Positions 44,792-54,846 of a DNA stretch of 64,000 nucleotides are shown here, piece after piece (positions within the stretch are counted from its first letter, which is position 1; every line of letters begins with the position of its first letter). The translations under genes and the position numbers were made by a program. Below the pieces are notes generated by a model, which saw nothing but the letters and a program-made list of their open reading frames with translations, did not search any database and was not told the origin of the DNA. Source of the DNA: an uncultured Candidatus Altimarinota bacterium. Its GTDB lineage: Bacteria; Patescibacteriota; Gracilibacteria; BD1-5; UBA6164. Where the stretch lies: NCBI GenBank assembly GCA_937944145.1, contig CALDZK010000010.1:62001-126000 (forward strand). Reading direction: 5' to 3'.

Positions 44792-45799
44792 AGAGATATG
44801 TCCTATCCCACTTCCCGTTATTTTCCTCCCTCTTGGAGTTCTTTCTATAAAACCTATTTGGAGGAGATATGGCTCTACAACATCTTCGAGTGTCGCCTCT
44901 TCTTCACCGAGAGTTGCAGCGATAGTACTAAGCCCTACAGGTCCTGAGTTGAATTTATTTTGTATTGCATCGAGGTATTTTCTATCGAGATAATCGAGTC
45001 ATTTTTCATCGATTCCTATATCGCTAAATACTCCCTCGAGGATAGTTATATCTGATATATCTTTCCCGATAGTATGATAATCTCTGAGGATTTTTAGGAG
45101 TCTATTTGCAATTCTTGGAGTTCCACGTGATTTCCCAGCAACACAGGTAAGTGCTTGTCTTGAAAGTTTTATATCCAGAATATTACAATTATTGGCAATA
45201 ATAGTAGAAATATCATCTATATCATAAAAATCAAGCTTCAAAACATTTCCAAATCTATCCCTCAGTGGAGCACTCAGTGCTGAGAGACGAGTCGTAGCAC
45301 CGATAAGTGTAAATGGTTTGAGAGGGAGTTTGACACTCTGGGCTCAGGTCCCTGATCCGACCATTATATCTATCTGAAAGTCTTCCATCGCAGTATAGAG
45401 TATCTCTTCTACTTGGGGTCTGAGTCTATGAATCTCATCTATAAATAGTATATCTCCCTCTTCGAGGTTTGAGAGAATACTCACAAGATCTGATTGTTTC
45501 TCGATAGCTGGACCACTCGTTGAGCGAAGTGTCACGTCCATCTCATGGGCAATAATCGAACTGAGGGTCGTCTTTCCGAGTCCAGGAGGACCATAGAATA
45601 GGACATGATCGAGACTTTCTTCACGAATATTGGCACTCGAAATAGAAACCTGGAGGTGTTTTTTTATGGTTTCTTGACCGATATAGTTTTCCAGAGTTTT
45701 GGGTCTGAGGGTATTTTGAAACAAAGAACTTTCTACTTCTCTTTCTTTTGGGGAAACAATTCTCTCTGAATCGTCAGATTTGGATGAGGAAACTACCAA
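44789..45799 (-). CDS. ruvB: Holliday junction DNA helicase RuvB
   Basis: 336 aa from a TTG; no ATG lies upstream in frame. AAA+ motifs are present: Walker [10 protein letters not shown] (about 70-78), Walker [11 protein letters not shown] (about 117-125), sensor/arginine finger region [21 protein letters not shown]. The C-terminal winged helix ends [16 protein letters not shown]. Two TGA-Gly codons are required (GSGTG and before LDYLDRK). It drives branch migration with RuvA. The stop is inside the adjoining repeat element. Confidence 0.95.
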
Positions 45800-45867
45800 A
45801 GTTTTCGTATTTAGTTTGTATATATTTTTAGTGTATGAAAGAGAAGGCTTTTGTAAAGATGATATAT

Positions 45868-45895
45868 TTGACTAAATTATATAAATAGTTATAAA
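45868..45895 (+). promoter_or_regulatory. Promoter of the unknown gene pair at 45922
   Basis: TTGACT (45868-45873), a 16-base spacer and TATAAA (45890-45895), 26 bases before the ATG. Confidence 0.55.
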
Positions 45896-45921
45896 TACAT
45901 AGTATTAGTTATATACTCCAA

Positions 45922-46770
45922 ATGCCTGAAACTCTCTCAACCACATCATATCTAGAAAGGAAATGATTTCTACAACCAGATTTTACGCGTGATGAGTATC
46001 GTGGTCGTGTGGTTTGTATACTAGATCCAGTTTTATCTCAGAGCCTCATGCAAGAGCAGGAAATACAAGAAGTTCCTGATTTTTTTCGTTTTGATAATGC
46101 TCGTATAATAAAAATATCAAAACAACTATCCCCAAATCTCCTAAACCCAAATAGTAAAAACCCAAATAAAGACTTTGAATTCTCTGCTTACAAGCAAAAT
46201 AAAAACTGAACATTTAAGGCAATACGATGAAATAATGGACAAAAGAAATTTAAAACCTCTTCAAAGTGATTTAATCCTGATTATCTAGAAGGGTTGTTTC
46301 TGAGACAAACAGAAATAGATCAAGTTCAAAACAAACAAGTCCATGATGTACTAATATCATGGTGATATGAGTTTATTCCCTACCCAGAAGGAAAACACAT
46401 ACATGGCTATCACTGACCTATGTGTTATATATTTCCAAAATATACAGCAGAAGGACTCAAGACAACGCTTAGCCTCGATGATACTCCTGTGATAGCTCAA
46501 ATCAGAAGATGAAAGCTCGTTGAACTCGGGTGAGCTATAAACAGAAGCAAGCCCCGTAATAAACTCGTTTACAATCTCTTTGCTTTAAAAGATAATTGAG
46601 GCTATATCACTCCTCAGCCAATAAACTGGCAACAACACAAAAACTCCACACAGGATATAGTAAAAACTACTCTAAAAATAGAGGGGAATATAAGCTCTCT
46701 GGAGACGCAAGAGTGAGTATATATACTCAAAAAACACCTAGAAAAATATACCCCTACTACGAAAATATAA
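45922..46770 (+). CDS. Unknown protein, first of a pair
   Basis: 282 aa, soluble, basic in the middle. Blocks such as FRFDNARIIKISKQLSPNLL, EFIPYPEGKHIHGYHGPMCYIFPKY and RGKLVELGGAINRSKPRNKL are not from any family I recognise. The frame needs about ten TGA-Gly codons. No signal or TM. It has a promoter and ends 3 bases before the next gene, so the pair is one transcript. It could be a nucleic-acid-binding protein, given the basic patches, but that is a guess. Confidence 0.7.
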
Positions 46771-46773
46771 AAA

Positions 46774-47169
46774 ATGGTACTCGAAAAAACAGACATATTC
46801 CTCAAAGATTACTTTGAACCAAGGTGATTTAGGGAAGTGGAAAAAACCTATGAATGATTCCCTAAAGTTGTCGTATGTTGACTCCCTGACTATGTAAAGG
46901 GAGATATAAGAAACTGAAACGTTATGAGTCCTACTCAAAGTCCTGATTTTGTAATAGTAAAATCTCCTGAAGTGGAGACACATAACGCATTTCAAAAATC
47001 TATTATCCCAATAAGAGATGATATAAAATTTTCACTCCGGAGTATTATAGATACAGATACATCCCCAGTATTTACGTGTATAAGAAAGTGAGAGAGTGTC
47101 ATACGATTACCTCATATGAAAAAAGAAACTTACTGGGATATTCCGGGTAAACTCTTGATTCGAGAATAA
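46774..47169 (+). CDS. Unknown protein, second of a pair
   Basis: 131 aa. Blocks include FEPRGFREVEKTYEGFPKVVVCGLPDYVKGD and FQKSIIPIRDDIKFSLRSIID, ending YWDIPGKLLIRE. Soluble, no known domain. Five TGA-Gly codons are used. Follows the previous gene by 3 bases. A peptide deformylase gene starts 57 bases downstream. Confidence 0.65.
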
Positions 47170-47226
47170 TTCCAACTATACTAGAAACAACATATATTTA
47201 TGAAAATATACCTCTAAAAATACAGA

Positions 47227-47706
47227 GTGCTCAAAATAGAAACAGGAAAAGATAACCCCATACTGAGGCAAGTTTGCGAACCTATTGCTTCTCATGAAAT
47301 ACAAAAATACGCAAAGCTCGGAAAAGAGATGCTCAAGTACATCAAATCTCCTGATCACAGAGGTGTAGGTCTAGCTGCTCCACAGGTGGGAGTGAGTAAG
47401 AGAATTCTCGTCGCAAGTCTCCTCGACGACTGGGAAGATGAGGTATTTACCACAGTGGTGATGGTAAATCCTGAAATACTGGAACACTCAGAGTCTATCA
47501 CTAATGATACATTTCAAGAAGGATGTCTCTCTCTCCCGGGCACAAAACCTCTCTACGTAGATAGGTATGAAAAAATCAAGGTCGAGTATCTAGATCTCAA
47601 AGGAAAGAAAAAAGTCCTCTGGGTTACGTGACTGGCATCCGTCATCATACAGCATGAAATAGATCACCTCGATGGGATTTTGTATATAGATAAAACATCT
47701 AAATAG
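47227..47706 (+). CDS. def: Peptide deformylase
   Basis: 159 aa from GTG. Three motifs are complete: GVGLAAPQVG (46-55), EGCLSLPG (98-105) with metal ligand Cys100, and QHEIDHLDG with His143, catalytic Glu144 and His147. It removes the formyl group from nascent proteins. One TGA-Gly occurs after WVT. It overlaps gpsA by one base (TAGTG). Confidence 0.96.
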
Positions 47707-48659
47707 TGAAAAAAATACTTATCCTCGGTCTCGGGGCTTTTGGTTTTGCGATAGCAAGACATCTTGGAAAAAATAATCACGAGCAGATATTTCATGCAAG
47801 TGAGGTCAATACTGAGATATTTGACGTAATACAAAAAGACAGAAAGCATCCGTATTTTTTTGATGGAGCGACTCTTCCTGACAATATAAAACTTTGCTCT
47901 GATATAGATTCACTTCTCCCAGAAGTAGATATTATTATATCAGTTATTCCCTGCCAATTTTTAGGAGAAGCATTTGCAGATATGAAAGATAGGCTCAAAG
48001 ACTGAGTCACTATTCTCAATCTCTCAAAATGAATCAATAACAATACACTCCAAACATCCTCTGAGAAACTCGAGGAAGTACTCAAGTGAGTAAACTATAC
48101 ATATGCGTATCTAGCCTGAGGAATGATTGCACAAGAAGTCGTTGACGGGAAAACTCTCGGAGCAGATATTGTAACTCCTGACAAAGATGTAGGGGAAGAT
48201 CTTCGTAATCTCTTTGCATCAGAATCACTCGATATACATCTCATTATCGGAAATCCAAAAAATACAGAACTCTACGCAGCACTCAAAAACATCATCGCAC
48301 TTATCCTCGGGTACTACGAGGGACAATGAAACGGAGCATCGACTCTTGGGTATTATCTCACCCAATTACTCGAGGAAGTATCCTGTATCATAGAAAAACT
48401 CTGAGGGAATCCAGATCTCAACTTCACCGATTATGCTCTCGGGTGAGACATCATTGCTACCTGTTTTTGAGGGAGTCGCAATAAACTTCTTGGGAATATG
48501 CTCTGAGAGTGAAAAGATATACAAATAGCTCTACAAGAACTCGCAGAGCAGAAAAAAATAGCAGAATGATATGAAACACTGAAATGAGTCTATAAAATAA
48601 CAAAAGGGAAAAGTGATTTTCTTCTCATAAATACATTCTCAGAAAAATTCTTAGCATAA
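47706..48659 (+). CDS. gpsA: Glycerol-3-phosphate dehydrogenase [NAD(P)+]
   Basis: 317 aa from GTG, overlapping the def stop. The Rossmann loop is LGLGAFGFAIARHL. ISVIPCQFL is the conserved 'vP...l' strand. SKGI, then AGGMIAQEVVDGK, follow. The catalytic-half KNIIALILGYYEG has the key Lys. GGNPDLNFTDYALGGDIIATCFGGSRN matches the GpsA signature. About twelve glycines are TGA. It makes sn-glycerol-3-phosphate for phospholipids. A terminator follows. Confidence 0.94.
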
Positions 48660-48683
48660 TTCTTTCCACATCTTTTCAACAGC

Positions 48684-48721
48684 AAAAAGCACTTTTGATT
48701 GATTGAAAAATGCTTTTTTTT
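48684..48721 (+). terminator. def-gpsA terminator
   Basis: AAAAAGCA-cTTTTgattgattgAAAA-TGCTTTTTTT: nested stem with T run, 25 bases past the gpsA stop. Confidence 0.75.
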
Positions 48722-48758
48722 ATACTAAAATCAATCATTAACTTGTTATAGAAAATAC

Positions 48759-49439
48759 ATGAATCATCAATACGAAGTCGAAATAAAAACTCTTCTTGGG
48801 AGCAAGGAAAATGCAGACAATTTTATCAAAAACCTAGGAAACTCTGTTGAAAAACTTGAAAAAAAATGAGAAAACTCTCAACTCAATCACTATTTTATGG
48901 GAGGAGATCATGATAAGCTCCTACAAAACACCAAATGAAAAGTCCCATTGGAAAAACTCCAAAGTCTCAAAAACATACTTCAGACTCAAGGAAAACACTC
49001 TGTACGTACACGCTTTGTCGATGGGAATTCTATTCTCGTGGTAAAACTCTCAGTAGACGATACCAGTAGTTCAAACGGTATCCAAAGAATCGAGTGGGAA
49101 GAAGTGTTTGTAGGGATGCCTATAAATGATCTCGATACTATACTCTTAGAAAGTGATTTCCACTACCAAGCAAAATGGTCTCGTGAACGTGTAGAATACG
49201 AATTTGATAACATCACGGTATGTCTCGATAAAAATGCTGGGTATTGATACCTCGCCGAATTTGAGATGGTGATCGCAAATCCTGATGAAACACAAAGAGC
49301 AGAAGATAATCTTAGAGGAATCATGGCAAGAGTCTGAGTCGAAGAACTCGACCAAGGGAGACTTGGACGTATGTTCGATTACTACAATGAAAATTGGAGA
49401 GATTACTATGGGACAGAAAAGACTTTTACTATTGACTAA
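48759..49439 (+). CDS. CYTH-domain (triphosphate tunnel) protein
   Basis: 226 aa. The CYTH strands are visible: YEVEIKTLLG (ExExK start), SVRTRFVDG (basic strand), LVVKLS, RIEWEEV, AKWSRERVEYEFDNITVCLDKNAGYGYLAEFEM (acidic exit strand). Such proteins bind triphosphates with Mg2+ and act as inorganic tri- or thiamine-triphosphatases or class IV adenylate cyclases. The exact substrate is open. Three TGA-Gly codons occur. It precedes dcd by 6 bases. Confidence 0.85.
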
Positions 49440-49445
49440 AGATAT

Positions 49446-49991
49446 ATGTTTCTATCTGATATCGACATAAAAAAAGCTGTAGAAGCTGAGGAAATAACAC
49501 TGAGTGATTTCGATGAATCACGCGTACAACCAGCAAGTTATGACATACTTCTTGGGAACAAATTTTTGACCCTCAGGCAACACTCAACTTCTGTAATTGA
49601 TCCTGCTAAAAAAATACTTCCAGAATATGACGAAGTCATTATAGAAGATGGAGAAGAATTTGTTCTACATCCCGGAGTGAGTTTACTAGGAATTTCCAAA
49701 GACTATTTTGGTTCGAGTAAGTACCTGATTCAACTCTCAGGAAAATCTTCTCTGGCGCGTATTGGGCTGATTGTTCACAATACTGCAGGACTCATAAACC
49801 CAGGGCATTATCTCAATATAGCATTTGAACTCTGTAACCTAAACTCTGTACCTATCATACTGAGACCAGGTATGGAAATATGACAGCTTATATTCGCAGA
49901 AATAAGCACTCCACCAGAACATGGATACGAAAAAAAATGAAGATATGCTAATGAAAACTGGTGAAGTTATAAAGAAAAAGAAGAAAAATAA
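49446..49991 (+). CDS. dcd: dCTP deaminase
   Basis: 181 aa. The signature LSGKSSLARIGLIVHNTAGLINPGHYLNIAFEL carries the catalytic Ser/Arg/Glu positions of Dcd. RVQPASYDILLGN near the N-terminus and GQLIFAEI after the core (Gly TGA) also match. It makes dUTP (or dUMP if bifunctional) for thymidylate synthesis; thyA follows by 24 bases. Confidence 0.94.
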
Positions 49992-50015
49992 TTTATACTT
50001 TAAATTTTTGAAATT

Positions 50016-50981
50016 ATGAACCATAACAGACACCCCGAATACCAATATCTCGATCTCCTCCAAGATATCCTCGATAATGGTTGTGAAAAGAAAGATCACA
50101 ATACTGGTATATCTCTCTACAGTGTTTTTGGAAGGCAAATACGTTTCGATATGTCGAAATGATTTCCTCTTCTGACTACAAAAAAGACTTTTTGGAAAGG
50201 AATACTCGAAGAACTGTATTGGTTTCTTTCTGGTCAGACAAATATAAAGTACTTAGTAGATAGAAAAGTACACATCTGGGATGATTACCCTCACCAGATT
50301 TATATGGATAGTGTAAAAGAATGAAAAGAACCAGAACTTACTATAGAAGAATTTAGAGAAAAAATAAAAACCGATGACGATTTTGCCCAAAAGTGGGGAG
50401 ACCTACCGATGATATACGGACAACAATGGAGAAGTTGGCCAACGAGTGATGGAGACACTATCGATCAGCTTGCTTGGGTTGTAAAATCTCTCAAAGAAAA
50501 ACCTCATAGAAAAAGTATTTGTCTCTCTGTTTGGAATCCTGAATACCTATATGATATGGGAAAACCAGGAAAATCACTCAGGTTTCCTCTCTGTCACGTA
50601 TTTATGCAGTTTGCAGTTCATGATGGAAAGCTCAATCTCCAGCTCTATCAAAGAAGTGCTGATATGTTTCTGGGAGTTCCATTTAACATAGGATCATACT
50701 CGCTCCTCCTCCTCATCGTCGCACAAATAACTGGTCTCGAACCTGGTGAATTTGTGCATACTTTCTGAGACGCTCATATATATGGAGATCATATAGAACA
50801 AGTAAAAGAGCAACTCAGTCGTGAACCGTTTCCATTTCCTACACTAAAAATAGACGATAGTGTCGTTGATCTAGATTCTTTTAGTCCAGACAAGGTGACA
50901 CTTGAAAACTATGAATCTCATGGCATACTCAGAGCCAAGATGACTGTTGCTGGATGATTCAATGAAAAAGATAGAAAATAG
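50016..50981 (+). CDS. thyA: Thymidylate synthase (ThyA type)
   Basis: 321 aa. Catalytic Cys193 lies in [11 protein letters not shown] (usual PPCH, here PLCH). Folate/dUMP residues are in [16 protein letters not shown] and [14 protein letters not shown], where the Gly after HTF is [30 protein letters not shown] opens the protein. It follows dcd, so dCTP-to-dTMP steps are co-transcribed, feeding the same pool as NrdAB. Confidence 0.96.
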
Positions 50982-50987
50982 TACAAA

Positions 50988-51018
50988 ATAAAAGCCTCCT
51001 TCGTACAGGAGGTTTTTT
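50988..51018 (+). terminator. CYTH-dcd-thyA terminator
   Basis: AAAAGCCTCCT - TCGTAC - AGGAGGTTTTTT, 7 bases past the thyA stop. Confidence 0.9.
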
Positions 51019-51070
51019 GATTCCTCTCGAAAAAGATGGTATAATTATCGTGTATTATATTATCATTCTC

Positions 51071-52384
51071 ATGCCACATATAGACATATTATGTTTCTGG
51101 GTCAGTATTATCATTTTCTGAGTGACATTTTTTTGAATACTCTCAGAAAAAATACATAGATCCCTTATCGCATTTCTCTGAGCTATCTGGATGGCTGTAG
51201 TTTGAGACTTTTTGGAGTTCTATACCTATGAACAAGTACTGCTTTCTATAGACTTCAATACCCTCCTTCTTCTTGGAGGAATGATGATACTGGTTTCTGT
51301 AATGGAAAAAACAGGACTGTTTGAATATCTTGCGATAAAAATAGCAAAAAAAACTCATGGAAGCTACTGGCTCCTACTAGTAGCTCTTGGGTCACTCACA
51401 ACCGTTTTATCTATGATTTTAGATAACGTTACGACTATCATACTGATTGCTCCTGTTACACTTATTATTACCAAAATACTTCATTTCAACCCAATCCCAC
51501 TCCTGATGAGTCAAGCTATACTCTCAAACATAGGAGGTGTTGGGACACTTGTCGGGGATCCTCCAAACATCGTTATTGGATCTGCTGCAAATTTCTCATT
51601 TATATCGTTTTTGACACACTCGCTTCCGGTGGTGCTTGTCGCTTGGGGTATGACTATGGTCTATATACTCCATAAGTGTAGAACCGAAAACAAAATTAAG
51701 CCAAAATACATAAAAAAACTCATGGATCTCAATGCTATGGAATCCATAAAAAAACCCATCATTCTCATAAAAGCTCTCGGAGTCCTCGCTATGGTAACGG
51801 TATGATTTTTTCTTCACCATCTCCTACATATGCCCCCATCAGTCGTAGCACTCCTCTGAGCTGCAAGTGTACTTTTGCTCGTTGCTCCTCACGATAATCC
51901 CCAAAAATACCTCAGGAGAATGCACTTTTCTATATTTATGTTCTTTACATCTTTGTTTATTCTTGTTGGAGGTCTCGAGGCTGCATGAGTTCTAGAATAC
52001 CTTGCAGGACTTATCACGAGTTGAGTCGAGTCAAATATACTCCTCACAGCGCTCATAGTACTCTGGGTCACAGCTATTGCCTCAGCTATTATAGATAACA
52101 TTCCTATGACTATTGCTATGGTTCCGATTATTGGGTATTTTGAAGCGCAGTGAATCCCTGGAACAAATCTCCTCTGGTGGGCTCTTGTATTTGGAGTAGG
52201 TTTCGGAGGAAATATCTCCCCCATAGGATCTACAGCAAATGTCGTAGTCATGAATCAACTAGAACTTACTAAACACAAAATGAGTTCTCGGCAGTGGATA
52301 AAAATGTGAGCTCCTGTGAGTTTTCTCTGTCTCAGTGTTGCATCTGCTGCGCTGATGTTGTTTGGGAGATATTTTGCGATGTAA
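51071..52384 (+). CDS. SLC13/ArsB-NhaD-type ion transporter
   Basis: 437 aa with about eleven to twelve TM helices. Two symmetrical halves carry the re-entrant motifs LDNVTTIILIAPV...GDPPNIVIGSAANFSF and IDNIPMTIAMVPI...GGNISPIGSTANVVV. These are typical of the ArsB/NhaD/CitM superfamily. It could exchange Na+ or export an anion. Nine or so glycines are TGA, almost all in TM helices. Monocistronic. Confidence 0.87.
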
Positions 52385-52385
52385 T

Positions 52386-52420
52386 AAAAAAGAGAGAAGA
52401 AATTTCCTCTCTCTTTTTTA
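52386..52420. terminator. Bidirectional terminator
   Basis: AAAAAAGAGAG - AAGAAATTTC - CTCTCTCTTTTTT. It ends the transporter on plus; proS ends inside its T arm on minus. Confidence 0.85.
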
Positions 52421-54103
52421 TATGTTTATTATTTCTGCCTCCTCTCCTCTTTTCATCAGCTCATACCCACCTTGTTCTAGTGTCTTTGGAGATATAACTA
52501 TGCGGTTTGGAATCCCCCAGAGTTCGCAATCACCAGCTTTTTGCCCAAAACCATCCTTACGTCACATCCTGTCATCGAGAATCACCGTATTTCCTTGTGA
52601 CTCGAGTTCTTGGCCAAGTTTTTTGGCTGCCTCTATATTGTCCTCTCCTACCACAATAATATAGTGTGTTGCTGGAGCTATATGTTCTGGCCAAGCAATA
52701 CCTTTTTCTGTCATGAAATACTCTGCCATAACCCCCATAAGACGAGACACTCCAATACCATAACATCACATTTCTATTTGGTCTATTGTTGTATTATTTT
52801 CATCGAGATAGGTCAGACCAAATGGTTTAGAGTATTTGGTTCCGAGGTGAAATATATTTCCTACTTCACTCGCTTTTTTAAAGCTGAGTTCTTCTCCTGA
52901 AATATTTATAGAAGTGAATCATTTTATTGGTTCGTTAAAATCTCAGAATGCTTTTATATCGAGATCTGAGATATTTATATTTTTTGTAGATTTTGCGACA
53001 GCATTTGCTCCTCAGAAGAAGTTTTTTACTGTTTTGAGTGACTCGTCTGCGTAGCATTCTATAGAGAGTTTACTATCTTTGAGTGGAGAGATAAACCCTC
53101 TCACTGTTCAGAGTTCTTCGAGATCTGATTCACTCGCCAGTACAAAGCTGTCATTGTACTTCTCTGCAATAAATTTCCTCAGCTTTATCTCGTTGATATT
53201 GAGATCTCCTCTGATAGCTACTGCTATATATTCTCCTCTATTTTCAAGTTTATAGATAACTGTTTTGAGCATTTGCCAAGCTGGAGCCTGAAAATACTTG
53301 GTCATTTTCTCCATATTTACGATATCCGACACAGAATCCATGTACTCCATAGTGTTCTCATTTTCAGATATATTTTTATTATCAGGAACTCCACGAGCAA
53401 GTTCTAAGTTATAGCAATAACCACTACTATCTTGCACTATTGTATCTTCCCCACAATCAAGAAATGTTTGAAATTCATGAGAATTCTTGTCAGAGATAGC
53501 TCCTCCATCTGCATCAGCCATAACAGTATCTTCTCAGAGTCCGAGTCGTTGAAATACAGACATATATACGTTCTTTACTTCCTCATAAAACACGTCAAAA
53601 TCATCTATATCTTTATGAAACGAATAGGCATCTTTCATAAGAAACTCTCTTCCTCTCAGAAGCCCTGATTTTGCACGTTTTTCATTACGAAATTTCTTTT
53701 GTATATGATAAACACAACAAGGAAGATCCTTGTATGACTGTATAAATTCTCCCATAATTGGAGTAACATTTTCTTCATTTGTTGGAGCGATACGATACTC
53801 TGTTTCTCCCCATCATGGTACTTTGAAATACTCAGGTATCTCCCATCTATTTGTTGTTTCCCAGTAATCACGTGGAGTAAGTATCGTCATAAGCATTTCA
53901 TGATATCATGCTTTGTCCATTTCTTCTCGTACTACCTGTTCTATGTTTCGTAGTACCCTATATCCTATAGGAAGAAATTCATAGGCTCCAGCCATCGCTT
54001 GACGCATGTATCCTCACTGGAGTAAGAGACTCGTAGATCTATTGTCGCTCACTTTTGGAGCTGATTTCAGTGTCTTTATTGGAAAATTTGATAATTGTAG
54101 CAT
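52418..54103 (-). CDS. proS: Prolyl-tRNA synthetase (bacterial type with INS editing domain)
   Basis: 561 aa. The class II core has [25 protein letters not shown] (motif 1), [25 protein letters not shown] (motif 2) and [16 protein letters not shown] (motif 3). Between motifs 2 and 3 lies the YbaK-like INS domain (about 230-390). The anticodon-binding domain follows: [46 protein letters not shown]. It charges tRNA-Pro. A leader peptide and terminator hairpin lie in front of it. Confidence 0.95.
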
Positions 54104-54140
54104 AAAAAAATTGTAAATAATAAATCCATAAAAAAAATCC

Positions 54141-54198
54141 CTTCTCAAGAAAAAGGGAAATATTTCTACATAACAGAAAATACCTTTATCTTGAGAAG
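54141..54198 (-). terminator. Terminator-like attenuator hairpin upstream of proS
   Basis: On the minus strand CTTCTCAAGA pairs with TCTTGAGAAG, with further pairs inside (AAAGG/CCTTT and TATTT-CT/AG-AAATA). GGATTTTTTTT follows the stem. It sits between the leader peptide and proS. The upstream CCCTTCT could alternatively pair with AGAAGGG of the 3' arm, the logic of an antiterminator. Confidence 0.65.
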
Positions 54199-54242
54199 AA
54201 AAAGTAGAAGGGTTGCAGGTGCCAGTTCTGTTTTGTATTCAT
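54186..54242 (-). CDS. Candidate aromatic leader peptide (18 aa) upstream of proS
   Basis: ATG-initiated and 18 codons long, ending TAA: MNTKQNWHLQPFYFFFSR. The run Phe-Tyr-Phe-Phe-Phe sits at the base of the attenuator stem, and the stop codon lies inside it, as in Phe operon leaders such as pheL and pheM. A sigma-70 promoter (54249-54276) ends six bases before the ATG. No Shine-Dalgarno is possible, so this would be a leaderless mRNA. Regulation of proS by Phe supply is unexpected; see findings. Confidence 0.5.
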   Translation of the reverse strand: MNTKQNWHLQPFYFFFSR

Positions 54243-54248
54243 GACAGT

Positions 54249-54276
54249 ATGATATTTTTAAACAAGATTTTGTCAA
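54249..54276 (-). promoter_or_regulatory. Promoter of the leader peptide-proS transcript
   Basis: On the minus strand TTGACA (54276-54271), 16 bases, TATCAT (54254-54249). The T tail of the upstream lipoprotein terminator runs into the -35. The transcription start would fall on or next to the leader ATG at 54242. Confidence 0.65.
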
Positions 54277-54278
54277 AA

Positions 54279-54309
54279 AAATACTCTCCTAAATCCTAGG
54301 AGAGTATTT
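54279..54309 (-). terminator. Terminator after the acidic lipoprotein
   Basis: AAATACTCTCCTA - AATCC - TAGGAGAGTATTT, thirteen perfect pairs; T run on the minus strand. Confidence 0.9.
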
Positions 54310-54325
54310 GAAGAAGCAGTAAGAA

Positions 54326-54658
54326 CTATTGAACTGTAGTTTCAGTTTCAGCTTCTACCTCAACTTCTGCTTCTGATACTACATCTGTAGGAAGATCATC
54401 AACTACTTCTTCTACTACATCTGTAGCAGCTTCAACTACATCATCTGCAGTATCTGCAACAGTATCCACAGCATCGCCTGCAGTATCCACAACCGCACTA
54501 GCAGCATCTGTAGCTGTATCAGCAACTACGTCAACTCCTTCACTTACTACATCTACTGCACTTCATGCAGTATTTTTAGCTTGTTCTACTACGTTTCCTC
54601 CACATGAAGCAAGGAAAACAAGAGATACAATACTTATAAATCCGTATACTTTTTTCAT
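54326..54658 (-). CDS. Acidic repeat lipoprotein
   Basis: 110 aa. The signal peptide ends in lipobox FLASC (Cys about 19). The mature part is a run of 'VxDTAxDA' and 'DVVxE' units (VVDTAGDAVDTVADTADDVVEAATDVVEE), forming an amphipathic acidic helix, apolipoprotein-like. No Lys or Arg beyond the start. Probably a small outer-face lipoprotein. A promoter (TTGGAT-16-TATAAT) lies upstream and a strong terminator downstream. Confidence 0.75.
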
Positions 54659-54693
54659 AACTATGATATTACTAAGTAATAAAAAGCTCCGAG

Positions 54694-54721
54694 ATTATAA
54701 GTAGTCAAAAGAAAAATCCAA
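54694..54721 (-). promoter_or_regulatory. Promoter of the acidic lipoprotein gene
   Basis: Minus strand TTGGAT (54721-54716), 16 bases, TATAAT (54699-54694), about 36 bases before the ATG. Confidence 0.6.
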
Positions 54722-54846
54722 GAAAATCAATATTTACATTTTAGTGTATAATGTTATAGGTAAGAGGATAGCAATTTCTCTTGTATTTTAGGCAATAATC
54801 GTTATAAAAGGGGTATCATTCTTTTGTAAATTTATCGTCAACAATT

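Noticed and set aside
54104-54242. T-box riboswitch in front of proS
   Set aside because: A TGGCACC segment recalls a T-box, but the flanking AGGG...GCG and Stem I features are absent, and the N base does not suit tRNA-Pro; the leader-peptide attenuator explains the region better.
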